Shown here: piece after piece, positions 52,427 through 63,473 of the stretch
Numbering within the stretch: the first letter of the stretch is position 1
Layout: each line of letters starts with the position of its first letter
NCBI GenBank assembly: GCA_002077045.2
Contig: KZ111149.1
Coordinates: forward strand, 1,443,677 to 1,507,676
Reading direction: 5' to 3'
From: Rachicladosporium sp. CCFEE 5018
Lineage: Eukaryota > Ascomycota > Dothideomycetes > Cladosporiales > Cladosporiaceae
DNA: 64,000 bases
Program-made: the position numbers and the translations under genes
Notes under the pieces: model-generated
What the model saw: only the letters and a program-made list of their open reading frames with translations
Told to the model about the DNA's origin: nothing
The model's database searches: none

Positions 52427-53641
52427 TCAGTCGTTCCAGCGCGCCAGAGCTTCGGCGCTGAGTACAGGATCGACTTCCTCGTATCCGTCTGCGTCAGCGT
52501 AGCCCTCCTCGTCGGAGTAAGAGTCTTGAACCTGAAAGAAATCTCTAACGTTGATGCGAGTGGCATATTGATCAGTAGAAAGATCGTGAGCTGCAGTCGG
52601 CTTCGTCTGGAACTTCTTGGCTTTACGGTGGTCGTTGTTGTTCGTTAGCAGCGATCGCTTCTTCGCCTTCCCGGTGGTGATGATACTCGTCTGATCTGCG
52701 TTGACCGTACCAGTGATAGCGCGGAGTTCCTCTCTAGTGCCAAGCGTGTGTGCGAATGTCATTTCAGATGGAACATCCGACCCTGTGTGAGTAGCAGTAA
52801 GTGCGCTCTGAGCTGTGCCTACCTCTGTATGAAGCTGAGGCGCCCCGAAACCATTGCTCCCCTTATAGACTGCAGCGCCGCTTCCCACACCGAGCCTCCT
52901 TCCTTCTTCCGCGTCCAAACGCAGGAGCACAGCGTCAGAACGAGTCAGGTGAGAGTGATGTATGGAGTGAAGGAGCGAGTCGTCGATCTCCTCACGCCAT
53001 AAACTCAGCTCGTCGGGATCCAGAGGATTGATGTCAGACCACTGCAGCGGAATCTTCGTGGCTGGAGGTAAGACTGGAGATGCTGCGTCGAACGAGGTGT
53101 AGTGATAGATGCTAAGCGCGCTCGAAGGATCGGTCGTGATGACGGTGATTGCCTGCGTACTTGGGGGTGCGCTTGCTGGTGTGGAGTTGGCGGTGGCGTT
53201 CGCGATCGTTGCAGTGGCTGGCAGCACCCACTTGCGAGGCAGCGTGGAGCAAGCGCTCGAGCCAGACTTCTCCTTCGATAGCTTTGGAGTTTTGAGAGTG
53301 ATACCAAGCTGAGTAGCAGCGGCGGCGATATTCTGACGTGCCTTGATGAAGTCTTTCTTCTGATCATCCGAGTATGAGTTCCAGCTCTGCTCGATGTGGT
53401 CGCGATAGATCGCATTACGGGTCATGTCAAATCGGCAGTCGAAGTCGTACTTCAGTGTTGCCTTCTTGCGGTCGTTCTCTCCGCCATGAATTTGCATCCA
53501 GATGTCGCGAATGCTCGCTTCTCCGGAACCGATTGCGTACTCGTCGGCCGAACAAAGAAGATACATAGTGTAGCGTTGGTCAGCCGTCCATGCATTGTCC
53601 TTCGGCGCCGTCTTCTTGTTTGAGAAGGCGGAAGGTGCCAT
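52427..53641 (-). CDS. SANT-like tandem family protein F, no CX4CX2C domain
   Basis: A 404-residue frame from the ATG at 53641. NAWTADQRYTMYLLCSADEY is the SANT-like first helix; IRDIWMQIHGGENDRKK and FDCRFDMTRN follow, then the AAAATQLGITLKTPK strand shared with pseudogene E and the fragment at 63.5 kb. A Thr/Ala-rich linker leads to an acidic DPDELSLWREEIDDSLLHS segment and basic GKAKKRSLL and NDHRKAKKF patches. The end is acidic (DSYSDEEGYADADGYEEVD). There is no E-F-SPL module or CX4CX2C domain, so F and E form a separate branch of the family. Probable nuclear protein; function unknown. Confidence 0.65.
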   Translation of the reverse strand: MAPSAFSNKKTAPKDNAWTADQRYTMYLLCSADEYAIGSGEASIRDIWMQIHGGENDRKKATLKYDFDCRFDMTRNAIYRDHIEQSWNSYSDDQKKDFIKARQNIAAAATQLGITLKTPKLSKEKSGSSACSTLPRKWVLPATATIANATANSTPASAPPSTQAITVITTDPSSALSIYHYTSFDAASPVLPPATKIPLQWSDINPLDPDELSLWREEIDDSLLHSIHHSHLTRSDAVLLRLDAEEGRRLGVGSGAAVYKGSNGFGAPQLHTEVGTAQSALTATHTGSDVPSEMTFAHTLGTREELRAITGTVNADQTSIITTGKAKKRSLLTNNNDHRKAKKFQTKPTAAHDLSTDQYATRINVRDFFQVQDSYSDEEGYADADGYEEVDPVLSAEALARWND

Positions 53642-55439
53642 CTTGCGTGAAGGTGAAGCAAAGTCCAGGAGCTGTTGTGATGCAGGTCGTTCGCGTGCAA
53701 TAGGGCAGAGAGATGGGCAGGAAACGAGGTCCTTCAACGGAAAAGAAGATCAGAGTAGCATGTGGTGCTGGCGATGTGAAAGTGTCGCGTTGCCAGAATG
53801 TGTTGCTCAATCGACACGTTAGCGTGTCTCGATACTTGGCGCGTCGAAGGCGGGGCCCGAGTCATTCACATCTCGAAGGTGAGCGGATGCGAGTGGTCCG
53901 GGATGGTCCTTAGTTGCGAAAATCATCCGCCGAGGTGGGTGTATTCACACTTCACTCCTTGAAGTATACTTGACGTGGTTTAGTGTTGGGTGTATATCAC
54001 ACGGACATGGCGTTGAAGGTATGTATGCAGCGGCGTGTGACGATAACAAGGCGTTCACAAGGGGATCGATGGACGGGAAGAAGTGATTGCGGTGAGTGGC
54101 ATTCTTCTTTCTCACACTGTGTGGACTATCATCACGAAGCACCCTGCTATGACACACACCTTAGAGAGCGGGAGTGTCTCGCAGGGTAGACACGTACTAT
54201 CTGAACAAAATAACCCGTCAGCTGTCTTGGGATAGCCAATGGTGATTACAGACTGTGGCAAGGGCCTGTGCTATTGGCCAGGCATTCGGAACCAGGATCG
54301 CAGTGCATCTTTGCCATGGGTGCGGTACTTCGTGGAATCAGATGTATATCGAATACGCCCAGAATTGTAGTCGACGACGACAGCTGGGGTGGCTGGAGCT
54401 GTGTATTGGACCCTGCCTCACCCCCACGAACTCAAGGCGCCCGATTGACTCTCATAATTTCTTTCGCAGTCTGTTGATTTGCCGCCGAAAGGTTCCTCCC
54501 TTGTCTTCTTGAAATTAAATTTGCGTCCAAGGCGTAGATCTGAAACCACGCAGCTGGGCGAGCGATCGTTGTTGGCAGAGCTCCCTGCGACACGACGATC
54601 GAATCCGATACTAGGAGCACTGCGCCTCGCTGGGCTCTGCTATTCCGCAACCATCAGCATTTCTGCGCTGTACGGGCTTGAGCTGCAGACCATGTGACTC
54701 TGCCATGGCAGAGCTACTTGCTGACGCAGGAGATCGCACGATCGAAGCGAGCTCACGCGACACACCGAGAACATGTTCACATGCAGTACTACCTTTTCGG
54801 GAAGTGCGCAAAGACTCGAGCATTGGTCCTTCGTGTTATACGACCTACTCTTCGCACCCTCGAGCGATATGGCGGGCTGTGTAAGCTCTTCGCTTGCGGT
54901 AGGTAGGACACTGCATTGCGTATGTAGGAAGATGAAGGCTGTAGAATCACTGGAGTGACCATACTGGCGTCAAGCTCATGTCTGAGGCCAGGAACGCGGA
55001 GGACGCTTGGTTTGTACGTCAATAGTTGATACTAGAAAGCTCCAGCCGTGCCAAGCTAGCGAGACGCTATGCTCTGAGCGGCAAATGTCTCATCAATAAG
55101 TCTCTAGGCTACAAAGGTCGGTCTGAGCAGTAGATCGGCGACTATCGACACCACATGCATTGGTCAATAGATGCCTGCAGAGCCTGTACTTTGCGATCCT
55201 CACCTACGGCATCCAAGTTCAACATCAGCGGTGCGAAGCGTTTGCCTTGATCGAGGCGTTGCACGCGATCAGGCGAGTCCTCTGAGAATCCATGTAACAC
55301 CTGAGTTGTAAAAGCTCATAGCAGTCGACTGAGACGGCACATCGACTTTGAGAAGGTACGAGATGACCCGACAAGGAGACTGCAGAGCTGCTCGAACCGG
55401 CGTATACTCTTCTATCTACGATTCCTCCGCTGGTCTAAT
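53642..55439. other. Intergenic 1.8 kb, nothing supported
   Basis: Promoter region of protein F (leftward) and the 3' flank of the secreted protein gene ending at 55440. The short frames on both strands carry no recognisable content. Confidence 0.35.
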
Positions 55440-55922
55440 CTACTCCATGAAGATCGACCACTCCTGGCAGCGGTTCGTGCCATACCAGCCACGTCCACCA
55501 CCGTGTGGGCCACCGTTGGCGCAGATGTCGTACATCTATATCATCAGTCAGCACACGGTCCTCAGAGCCTAGACAGCATATCGACTCACCTGACTGAAGC
55601 AGTACTTCTGTGGCACCCACTGAGGCGGGTTGCAAGTCCCGCGGATCCAGACGTGGGCCTTCCAGTCGTTGCGGTAGTTGGAGATCGATCCCTGCCAGGC
55701 GTAGAGGGAGTTGATGACCTGTCATATCCACGTCAGCATACCATCTTCCACGTCGCATTATGCAGAGATGCGAAGTATGCGACGTACCATATCGCCCTTC
55801 TGGCAGAAACGCCCAATAGCGTTCACGACATTGGGGTTCTTTTGCGAGCAGCGCTGTGAGTTGTCGGCGGAGACAAAGACGGCGAAGGCTGCGATGAGGG
55901 CGATGAGGATGAAGAACTTCAT
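55440..55922 (-). CDS. Small secreted cysteine-rich protein, three exons
   Basis: Exons 55922-55788, 55718-55590 and 55535-55440 (introns 69 and 54 nt, GTACGT/GACAG and GTGAGT/TATAG, both phase 0) encode 119 residues. MKFFILIALIAAFAVFVSA is a strong signal peptide. The mature chain of about 100 residues has six Cys (QRC, RFC, GTC, KYC, DIC, NRC) and many Trp, Tyr, Asn and Gly, with PHGGGRGWYGTN near the end. Size, signal, even Cys number and aromatic content match the profile of fungal secreted effector or antimicrobial-type proteins. There is no glycosylation stalk or membrane anchor. I recognise no named family. Confidence 0.8.
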
Positions 55923-56515
55923 GGTTTCGGTGGGACAGTTGTGCTGCAGACAACTGTTGTGAGATGATTGAGGTGTTCGAGAAAATGAGCGGGTGTTCGG
56001 GAAAGTCAGATATGAGAGTGCAGGACAAAGGGATTGTGGGATGCATTCCGCGCGTGAGATTCTTATTAAGACCCATATTCGGATGCACTGTCTCGCACAC
56101 CTCGGGCAACGCTATTGTGACCTATTTGTGACACCATAGCTGGGTTCGGCAGAAAATGACATGATGTGCCGCTTGCGTGGGCTTGGCCAGTGCGTGCATA
56201 GTCGTGAGTGGAGGTGGATCTGGGTCGCAACAATGATAGGGGCGATCGAGTCGATGACGATGGACCTCTTCGAATGAATCAACACCGCAATTAGTGCTCG
56301 TAGCCACCTAGTGCTCACTGTCGTGCTCTCCACTTGTCACACGGTGCTCATTGTCGCCTTACTTTAGCATGCGATCTCCGCTGTCGTCAATCTGGCTATA
56401 GCCTCAATCTTCCATGAGTACTCTTCCACTCGTCTCTTCCATGACACTCGCACCTTAATATGTAGCTCATACCGAGATCCGTATTGCCTCCTCGCCTGAA
56501 CCCGCATGTCCTTGG

Positions 56516-57382
56516 TCAGAAGTGCCACAGCCGTGTCCTCTTGTCCATGGTATCGAACCAACGCCTCTCCTCGACGCGGACGCTGCTGCCGATGTAGTGG
56601 TCTACGTACTTTCCAGCTGCATAGCCGCGAACGTGGATGTCCATAAATCGACACCTGTGCATCAGCGTCCTCAACTGGTCCTCGCCTGCCCAGTCGTCTC
56701 GAGTGGTCCTTCGTATCGCCCGAGTACCGAACTTGTCTTGGACCATTAGGCTAAACGTTCTGATTGAGGGGAGGCTGAAAAGCGTCTTCTTGAGTACTTC
56801 TTGGATGTCAATCGAGCACATTGCAACTCGTGGTTGAGAGGAGTCGTGAGGACTCTTCGTGATAGGGTCGATCAGCGAGATATCAACGGCGAGACGTTCA
56901 ACATGCTTGAGCTCGAGAAGTCGGTTTGCGAGAGTCTTGACAGCCCTAGGACTCCATGGGATACCGGCTCTATCGCGCAGCCCAGCCAGATCGATAGGGA
57001 GATCAATGCGCATCACACACTCCGTGACGGAGATGCTACCTAGCGAGGGCCCAGGTCCGATACCGTAGCGGAAGTTGAAGTGTATGAGGCCGTACTGGAA
57101 GGCGATCGGGCGGTACTCGAACCACAACGTGGTGCAAGCGAGTAGCCCTGATCCTCCACTCTTGGGCTCGATTTGGTAGATCATCCTTTCGTAGTTGTGC
57201 ACCACAGCTGGCCTGACACCCTTGCAAAGCTCGGCGAAGATCATTTCGCGGAGTTCGAAAGGCAGTCCTAGTAATGACAAACGATGCGCTGAGGTGCGAG
57301 CGAATGACATGCGATCTTGAGTGCTTTTTGCGTGACGAGCTGCTAGTCTGTCGAGCGCTCGGCGGTGATCAGGAGCTGCCAT
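56516..57382 (-). CDS. F-box-like protein
   Basis: A 288-residue single-exon frame from the ATG at 57382. After a basic N-terminus comes LLGLPFELREMIFAELCKG, an F-box-like first helix (LPxELRxxI is typical of ascomycete F-box proteins). Then follow IYQIEPKSGGSGLLACTTLW (a cysteine-containing turn), a YRPIAFQYGLIHFNF strand and helical repeats with RLLELKHVERLAVDIS. Such proteins usually decide substrate choice in SCF ubiquitin ligases; only the first helix can be seen here. It is not closely similar to the tandem family at 12.5-17.5 kb beyond that helix. No membrane segment. Confidence 0.7.
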   Translation of the reverse strand: MAAPDHRRALDRLAARHAKSTQDRMSFARTSAHRLSLLGLPFELREMIFAELCKGVRPAVVHNYERMIYQIEPKSGGSGLLACTTLWFEYRPIAFQYGLIHFNFRYGIGPGPSLGSISVTECVMRIDLPIDLAGLRDRAGIPWSPRAVKTLANRLLELKHVERLAVDISLIDPITKSPHDSSQPRVAMCSIDIQEVLKKTLFSLPSIRTFSLMVQDKFGTRAIRRTTRDDWAGEDQLRTLMHRCRFMDIHVRGYAAGKYVDHYIGSSVRVEERRWFDTMDKRTRLWHF

Positions 57383-58973
57383 CTTCGAGAAAGTCCAATG
57401 AGTTGTTCCGCTGCTCCAAGATCGTGCGGCGCTGCGAAAATCAGATCAGCTTCATAGACTCGCCAAAGCGCATCAGGGAACCAGCTCATACCTCGGGTAA
57501 TGAACGCAGTCGGTTTGGGTGGGGAATCGATGTGTTCGAGTCCCCGGTACGCGGTGGGCCTGAAGTCGAAAGAGTGCGCCGACTGTCGGTATTGGCTACT
57601 CATAAGAGGAGGCTAGTGTTCGTCAATTTGCCTGAGGTATCTGCTGAGAGGCGACGTAATGCCTCAGGTGTCGGCTAAGCGACCAGGACCTCCGCCCATG
57701 CCTGTTGCGTCCTCGCCTGTCTCGCCAACCCTCGCTTACTGGCCCCTTGGCTGTCCCTAGCTGGATTACCTAAGTCCTGAACTTCCTCAACTTCTTCCTC
57801 TCTTCTCCTTCTTCTTCCTTCATAATTACTGGCGGGCCCCTTCCCCAACCCCGTGCTCGCCGTTGCGTCATAGCTTTCTCGACTCCCTGCATTGCACAAC
57901 GTGGCGGAGATCAGATGCGGCACCCTGGTGGCGGCAACAGGTGGCCGGCGGCACGTTTTGATTTCCCAACACACAAACACTTTTCATCACGACACTGGCC
58001 TGGGGTCAGTGGGTGGAGAAGAGAGAGTTGATCCTGCTAACAATCTATATGCTCCCTGTGCAATCGTCGCTCGGGCACCTTGCCTCTGGCGTTGATGTAT
58101 GAGCAAATCTCACGCGTCGAGAGCAGTGTAGTCAGGTTGAGAGACGGTCGCAAGGTGCGAAGCGATCCCATAGCATTCACCAGCCGACATCCATTCACGT
58201 AGGACTATTCTGCGTGATACACACAGCCACAGCTCACGTGTTGATCGAGTGAAAGTGACTTCTTTGTTGTTGCCTGGTCAACACTTCTACTCCTCGAATA
58301 TCAGCTTCGAGGTGGCGACTACCCTTCCACCACTCGCCAATGATACCACTACACATTCCCACCTTCAACTGCCAATCTACGAACGCGCGCTCGCAGACTG
58401 CAGTCGAATGAACTATCTCAAGGCAGGTACTGGGTAGGCTTCAATTAGAATGGGGGTACGCGGCTGTCATCGAGCCTGACAACAGCTCCGGGATGGAGAA
58501 GCGTGTAGCGAAGGCTGTTAGCAAGTACATCACTGGCAAGCGTGATGGGTGGGCACTGTTGGAGTTCTCGGTGCGTGTCGACATGGGCTACGGCGTTCAC
58601 GCGTATCGCAATAAGACTGTTAGTCCGTGGGGGTATGACGGACGGGTCATGAAGTAGGGAGAGATGCAGGAAACCGCTCTGCTCATAGCTTCCGCGGTTG
58701 GAATGAAGTGACCACTGGCTTACCGGCACCACCAAGAGATTCCCGGTGGCTAGGATGAGCGATAAGGGACTGCGTCTTGGACCTCATCTCGAAACACAGC
58801 GTTCGAGAAGCGAGCCTGACCGAGCTTGCTTGCTCTGAATCCGACTCGACCGCGGTCAATAGGGAGACGACTTCTTTGCCTTCTCGTACCATCTGCTGCG
58901 ATATATCCCCTCTTGCTATACCACACATCTTTTCCCACTGTTGACTTCGTGGGCCATTTGACCACAACCGTAG
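57383..58973. other. Intergenic 1.6 kb with pyrimidine-rich tract
   Basis: A CT-rich run lies at about 57779-57835. The region should hold the promoter of the F-box-like gene (leftward) and the unresolved 5' end of the metalloprotease (rightward). No convincing gene. Confidence 0.35.
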
Positions 58974-60593
58974 ACGATATGGCGTCAACGCCTGATTCTA
59001 TTCGCCACCCTTCTGGCACTATGGTACACATTCGCGCTCCACAGCAGGGTAGTTCCAAGCTCTCCAGATCACAAGGAGCTGGCTAGCAGATCGTTCAATC
59101 TTGGGACCGACGACGAGATTGCATCGAGCAAGGCAGCTGACTCCTACAAAGGCACTCGCGGGCTCTGGCCACAGCTTCCAGCTTGCGATGATAAGCCTCC
59201 GCGCAGCATCGTCTACTACTGCTTCGACACTCCTCAGCTCGCTCAGCGTCTGGCAATCTTGATGCAAGGCGCACTCCAGACCTGGGCACCAGCGTTGTAT
59301 CCTTTCTCCAGCCTTAGCATTCTACCGGCACCCCAGTGTGTCCCTTTTGATGGTACAGTAAAGAGCCACGAGTGCATCTGCACCACTCCCGGCATCGACA
59401 AGCTCAACACTCTCATCATTCGCGACGGCTATCCTGCTCGCTGCACTCTCGGCTGGACGGCCAAGCTCAACCTGAAGGATCCATACCCGAATCATATGAC
59501 CTTCCAGGCGCGTAATCAAGACTTCTACGATCCAGCGTACATGCCCTCCGGCTCCGCTGGCGACAAGTGGGAAAAGCGTGCGGCGCACTACAAGCTGCAT
59601 CTAGCGCACGAACTCGGCCATGCAATTGGGCTCGTTCATGAGCACCAGAGGCCGGGCGTCTACGATGTATTCAATCCGCATAGTCCGTATCTGATTCTGA
59701 AGATCGAAAATTTGCCCGGGTATGCGGAGGCGAAGACGAAGGTCGCGGCTGCGTGGGATGAAATTGCGTTTCGGGGGCTGAGTCCGGATGAGAGGCTAAA
59801 GGCTGTGTATGTTCCGAGAACCACACTGTAGCCTTTTCATTGCTAACGGCGTCTTGACAGGTTGAAGGACAAGAAGCTCGGATTGAAGTACTGGGACTGT
59901 ATTGCGTTTCCCATCTCCACTCCCCGAAGCACATCAAAGTCGACTGACAATCTACAGCATCTGTCCCTTCATACCGAGAGATTCAGAAGCAGGAGATGAC
60001 AGAGCGAGGACTGATCGAAACTCCCAGCTTCGACTATGACTCCGTGATGCTGTATACGAGCGCCTTGGAAATGTGGTAAGTCGTGCTCGAATCACGTTCA
60101 AGTGAGTCTTGAGAATGACTTCTCTCAAGGGAAGGCACTACACTCGGCGATCCGAAAACTCAACTCCTCAATGCTCGTGCTTCCACGATCAACTACGATG
60201 GTACAAAGAAGTACTCCTGGGTTTGGCGCGGTGGTAGTACCGACCCGCGGCTGGGGTCTGTTTCAGAAGGCGACATTGCAAGAGTGAGGAAGATGTACCC
60301 TCTACCTGCAGGGTCAGCACCGCCGGCTTGCCGAGATGCTGCAGCGAACACGACATTGGCTTTCAAGCCGTTCAAGCTGATTGTGGGAAATGAGACGACA
60401 ACGATACGACCAGCACCACTGCAGACGCCAGTATATGAGGGATCAGATGAGGCAAAGAAGCTGTGGCTGGACAGCGGTACTACCGATGCTGGGCAGCCTG
60501 ATCATGGGGTAAGACAGTTGGTATATGATTAAGCTCACACCTAGATGCTAACGCCCTCTTCAGGATGATGTGGAAGATGACATGGACGACTGA
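58974..60593 (+). CDS. Secreted astacin-type zinc metalloprotease, five exons, start unresolved
   Basis: Exons 58974-59806, 59861-59898, 59958-60075, 60130-60508 and 60564-60593 join in frame across four introns of 54-59 nt and give about 465 residues. After RQRLILFATLLALWYTFAL, a signal-peptide-like segment, comes a catalytic domain with HELGHAIGLVHEHQRP, the HExxHxxGxxHExxRP zinc motif of astacins (three His ligands plus catalytic Glu). DYDSVMLYTS follows as the Met-turn, then VSEGDIARVRKMYP, the usual end of the domain. The frame before 58974 is blocked by TAG with no ATG, so a 5' exon must supply the start (an AACCGTAG acceptor ends at 58973). It should cleave proteins outside the cell. 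Confidence 0.75.
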
Positions 60594-60794
60594 GCCGACG
60601 CATATCGTCAGCTTGGACTGAGTGAGTTAGTTGGCACATGCACCCAGTTTGCTGCAATGCTTGCTCGAAGCACGATCCAGGGCACCGTATCCATGGCGTA
60701 GATGGTCTGCAGCAGTGAGCTGTACACCACTCTCCGCTTTTATTGCTTCATCTTCGATCGCTACACACTGATCGCCGTCCTATTTGCCTCCGTC

Positions 60795-62105
60795 ATGCAA
60801 TCATTGTCTCGCCTATTTCATCTGACTATCACCGCTTACTTCGCTATCCTTGTTGTGTGGACCAGCCAATTCGTATCACGAAGGGCTGCTGGTCGCCATA
60901 TTGACTACCTCGACGACGCTGTTACGTCGGACCCGAGCACCTCGCCCCTAGACAATGAAGCCACAATACACGATCGTCGCGTTCTTAGTATCATGACAAG
61001 CGCTGAGCGCAAGAAGGCCATCAAGGAGGGCCGAAAGCTTGGAGGTGCTGGGAAGACTTGGCCAAGTTCGTCTCGGAATTGTGTTCGTAACAGCTCTTCA
61101 CTAACGCTTACGACAGAAATAGATCATCTTGGCGAGAAGTTGAGTGTGGTTTCGCTTTGCTTCGCAACGGAAGGAGGATACAAGCAGCTCTGGCCGCTCA
61201 TCAAGGCCGGCATTGAGAACTGTTGGAGTACCACCGCCTCCCCGTGCGGACTCGAAAGCTGACTTGTGCACAGGGGCGCCAGCTATCTTCGCTCCCGCCG
61301 GCACACGTCAAGCATCACTTTTTTTCGCCCCAGATAGGGCTTGCAATGGTGAGTACCACTGTATCTGCGGTAAGAGACTATTCAAAGCTCTGAGAAGTAG
61401 ACACACGCTGACCCATTTCATTCAGCCTCGCCAGGGTGGGACCCGTATTCGGTCCAAATCTTGAAATCCAGCGACACAAGTAGCACGGTCGGGTATCACG
61501 TTACGAAAAGCAATGTGCTTCGGATAAAAGTATCGGAAGACTGGAATCCCGACGACCGAACCAACACAGCTGAATTTGGATACTGGGAACGGGTGATGAC
61601 GACGACTTACGAGCTCGGGCATATCATTGGGCTAGGCCGTGAGCATCAGCGACCAAGTACATCGAATGGTCGAAGGGGGCCTTCTTCATGCACAAGCTCC
61701 AGCCCAGAGGAAAGAATCATGATCATGTCAGTTGGTCCCGCACTTGCGGATGAAGGAAATTCAGCCACGCTGATGTCGATGTACAGATGGGAGACGCCGA
61801 AGCTGAGAGTGAAATACATCCCGAGTGAGGCGGACATGCTTCATCACATGAGCCTGACTGATGCGCCAGTAGTTGCGTCAGATCTTGCTAGCGTACCAGA
61901 GCTCGATCCGCGAGGCTGGATTGACGGCCGTCGCCACGACTATGTGTCCATCATGCATTACTCCAGCTGGTTTCCGCCCGAGTAGGTGGCACATTGCAAG
62001 GAGCTGTCGCATTCACGGCGCTAACGCAAGAATAGACATGATCCTCTGCCCTTCAGTCCAGATCCCATCGCGTGGATGTACGACTCACCACGGCCAGTAC
62101 GATGA
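60795..62105 (+). pseudogene. Decayed astacin-type copy, zinc ligands replaced
   Basis: The ATG at 60795 opens a signal-peptide-like start (MQSLSRLFHLTITAYFAILV). The following pieces align in order with the intact copy: VVSLCFATEGGYKQLWPLI (like IVYYCFDTPQLAQRLAILM), an IENCW splice at about 61223, GAPAIFAPAG, and after a GTGAGT intron SPGWDPYSVQILKSS. Then comes YELGHIIGLGREHQRP. Relative to HELGHAIGLVHEHQRP the first ligand His is Tyr and the third is Arg. The Met-turn region survives (DYVSIMHYSS). A last splice at 61984 leads to a TGA at 62103. It is either an inactive pseudoprotease or, with its shortened tail, a pseudogene. Confidence 0.65.
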
Positions 62106-62950
62106 GGCTGACTTCACCCTTCAAAAAGGTTCATATGAGATCACTGGTCTGAACAAGGGTGCTCCTTTGCACCTGGAGTTGAAGAACCTGCCGAAGTTTG
62201 ACGTTATATTGGCTGGCGCGTCTCGCCCGGACTTCATCGACATAGTGCGTCGCGATATGCCCTCGCTGTCTGCACGGATACTCACGATACTGGGAAGAGC
62301 CAGTCCTCAGCTTAGAGTGGCGTTGATGTGGGTCTGCCTAATGTCCAGCAACTTGAGTGATCAGCCGCTGACATGCTTGCGCTCAGCTCCAAGTCATATC
62401 CTCTCCGCAAGAAGTATTGGCGGAGTTGGTTGCTTTCCGCTGCCCCGGCTGCTTCAATCGCTAATTGGAATCCGGGTGTGGACCCTCGGGCTCCTTATGT
62501 CGATTTCGAACTTGACCGGATGGGCTCGATCGAGGGTGGCACTTACGACTACGACTCCATCATGAACTATCCTAGCTGGGACGCAGGAGAGTCAGTGACA
62601 CGCCACGTACTTCTACACGGGCGGTCATGAGGATCCCAGTAGACTAGCAATCTCGCCCGGCGACATTGCGAGAGTCAGAACTCTGTATCCTCCACCCTCA
62701 CCTGCTCGGCTATCTCGCTCCGTCGGAAACGCCACTGAGGGTTCTGCGTTTCCTCCAGTCAAGGACTCGTTGGGAATGTGCTGCAGTGCCAGTCGACAAA
62801 GTGTGTAGTGCTGGCGTGCTATCATCTTCGCCGCGTGTTGGGTATATCGCGGTCATGGTCGTTGGTCTGAAGCCAACAATGCGTTCTTCGAGCAGCTGCA
62901 GTGGGATGTCGAGGTTGTTGAGGTGCATACGTCTTTCCATCAAGTAATCG
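62106..62950 (+). pseudogene. Second partial astacin-type remnant
   Basis: Three pieces lie in different frames: LHLELKNLPKFDVILAG (like YLILKIENLPGYAEAKT in the intact copy), GTYDYDSIMNYPSW (Met-turn, about 62550) and AISPGDIARVRTLYPPP (domain end, about 62650). No zinc-binding HExxH precedes them. This is a 5'-truncated third copy, so the intact gene was duplicated at least twice in tandem. Confidence 0.6.
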
Positions 62951-63473
62951 GTAGACATTGTGTTTTGTTGCAATAAGGCTTGGGCTATAAAGATCTTTGT
63001 GATGCGTTTGGCAGTGGGATTTAGTTGTTGCAATAGTGACAATGGTGGCAGTGAACTCAAGGGGTTTTCAACTTCCAGCTCGACGTGATTCATGGAGCAG
63101 GTACGACATGACTTGGCAACGCATCCACCCGATACTGCGCTGATCGATCTGATACTACTCTCTTGCGTCTCTTAGGCGGTCCGTATCCCGTCTATGCATC
63201 GCAGAACCTCTACACCTCGACCCAGTCATCCTTCCCTTCAGCCGTCACCTACTCCTCCCCCTTCAGCTCTGCACCAAACTTTGACACCTCGCCCGACCCT
63301 AGGGTCTTACTCTCGACATGTTGAGTCTGTTGAGCAACGACACCATCCATCCGGACACCTCTATCAGCGTGCTTGGGACACATGAATGGCAAGGACCATT
63401 GCGGACGCGTGAATCCTTTCGCGATCGCAATCGCCCACGCCCCCTCGCCTTGACATGTATTCTCCGCGATCTT
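62951..63473. other. Intergenic, nothing supported
   Basis: Contains a Pro/Ser-coding-like stretch on the plus strand at about 63190-63310 without start or splice support. Otherwise empty. Confidence 0.35.
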
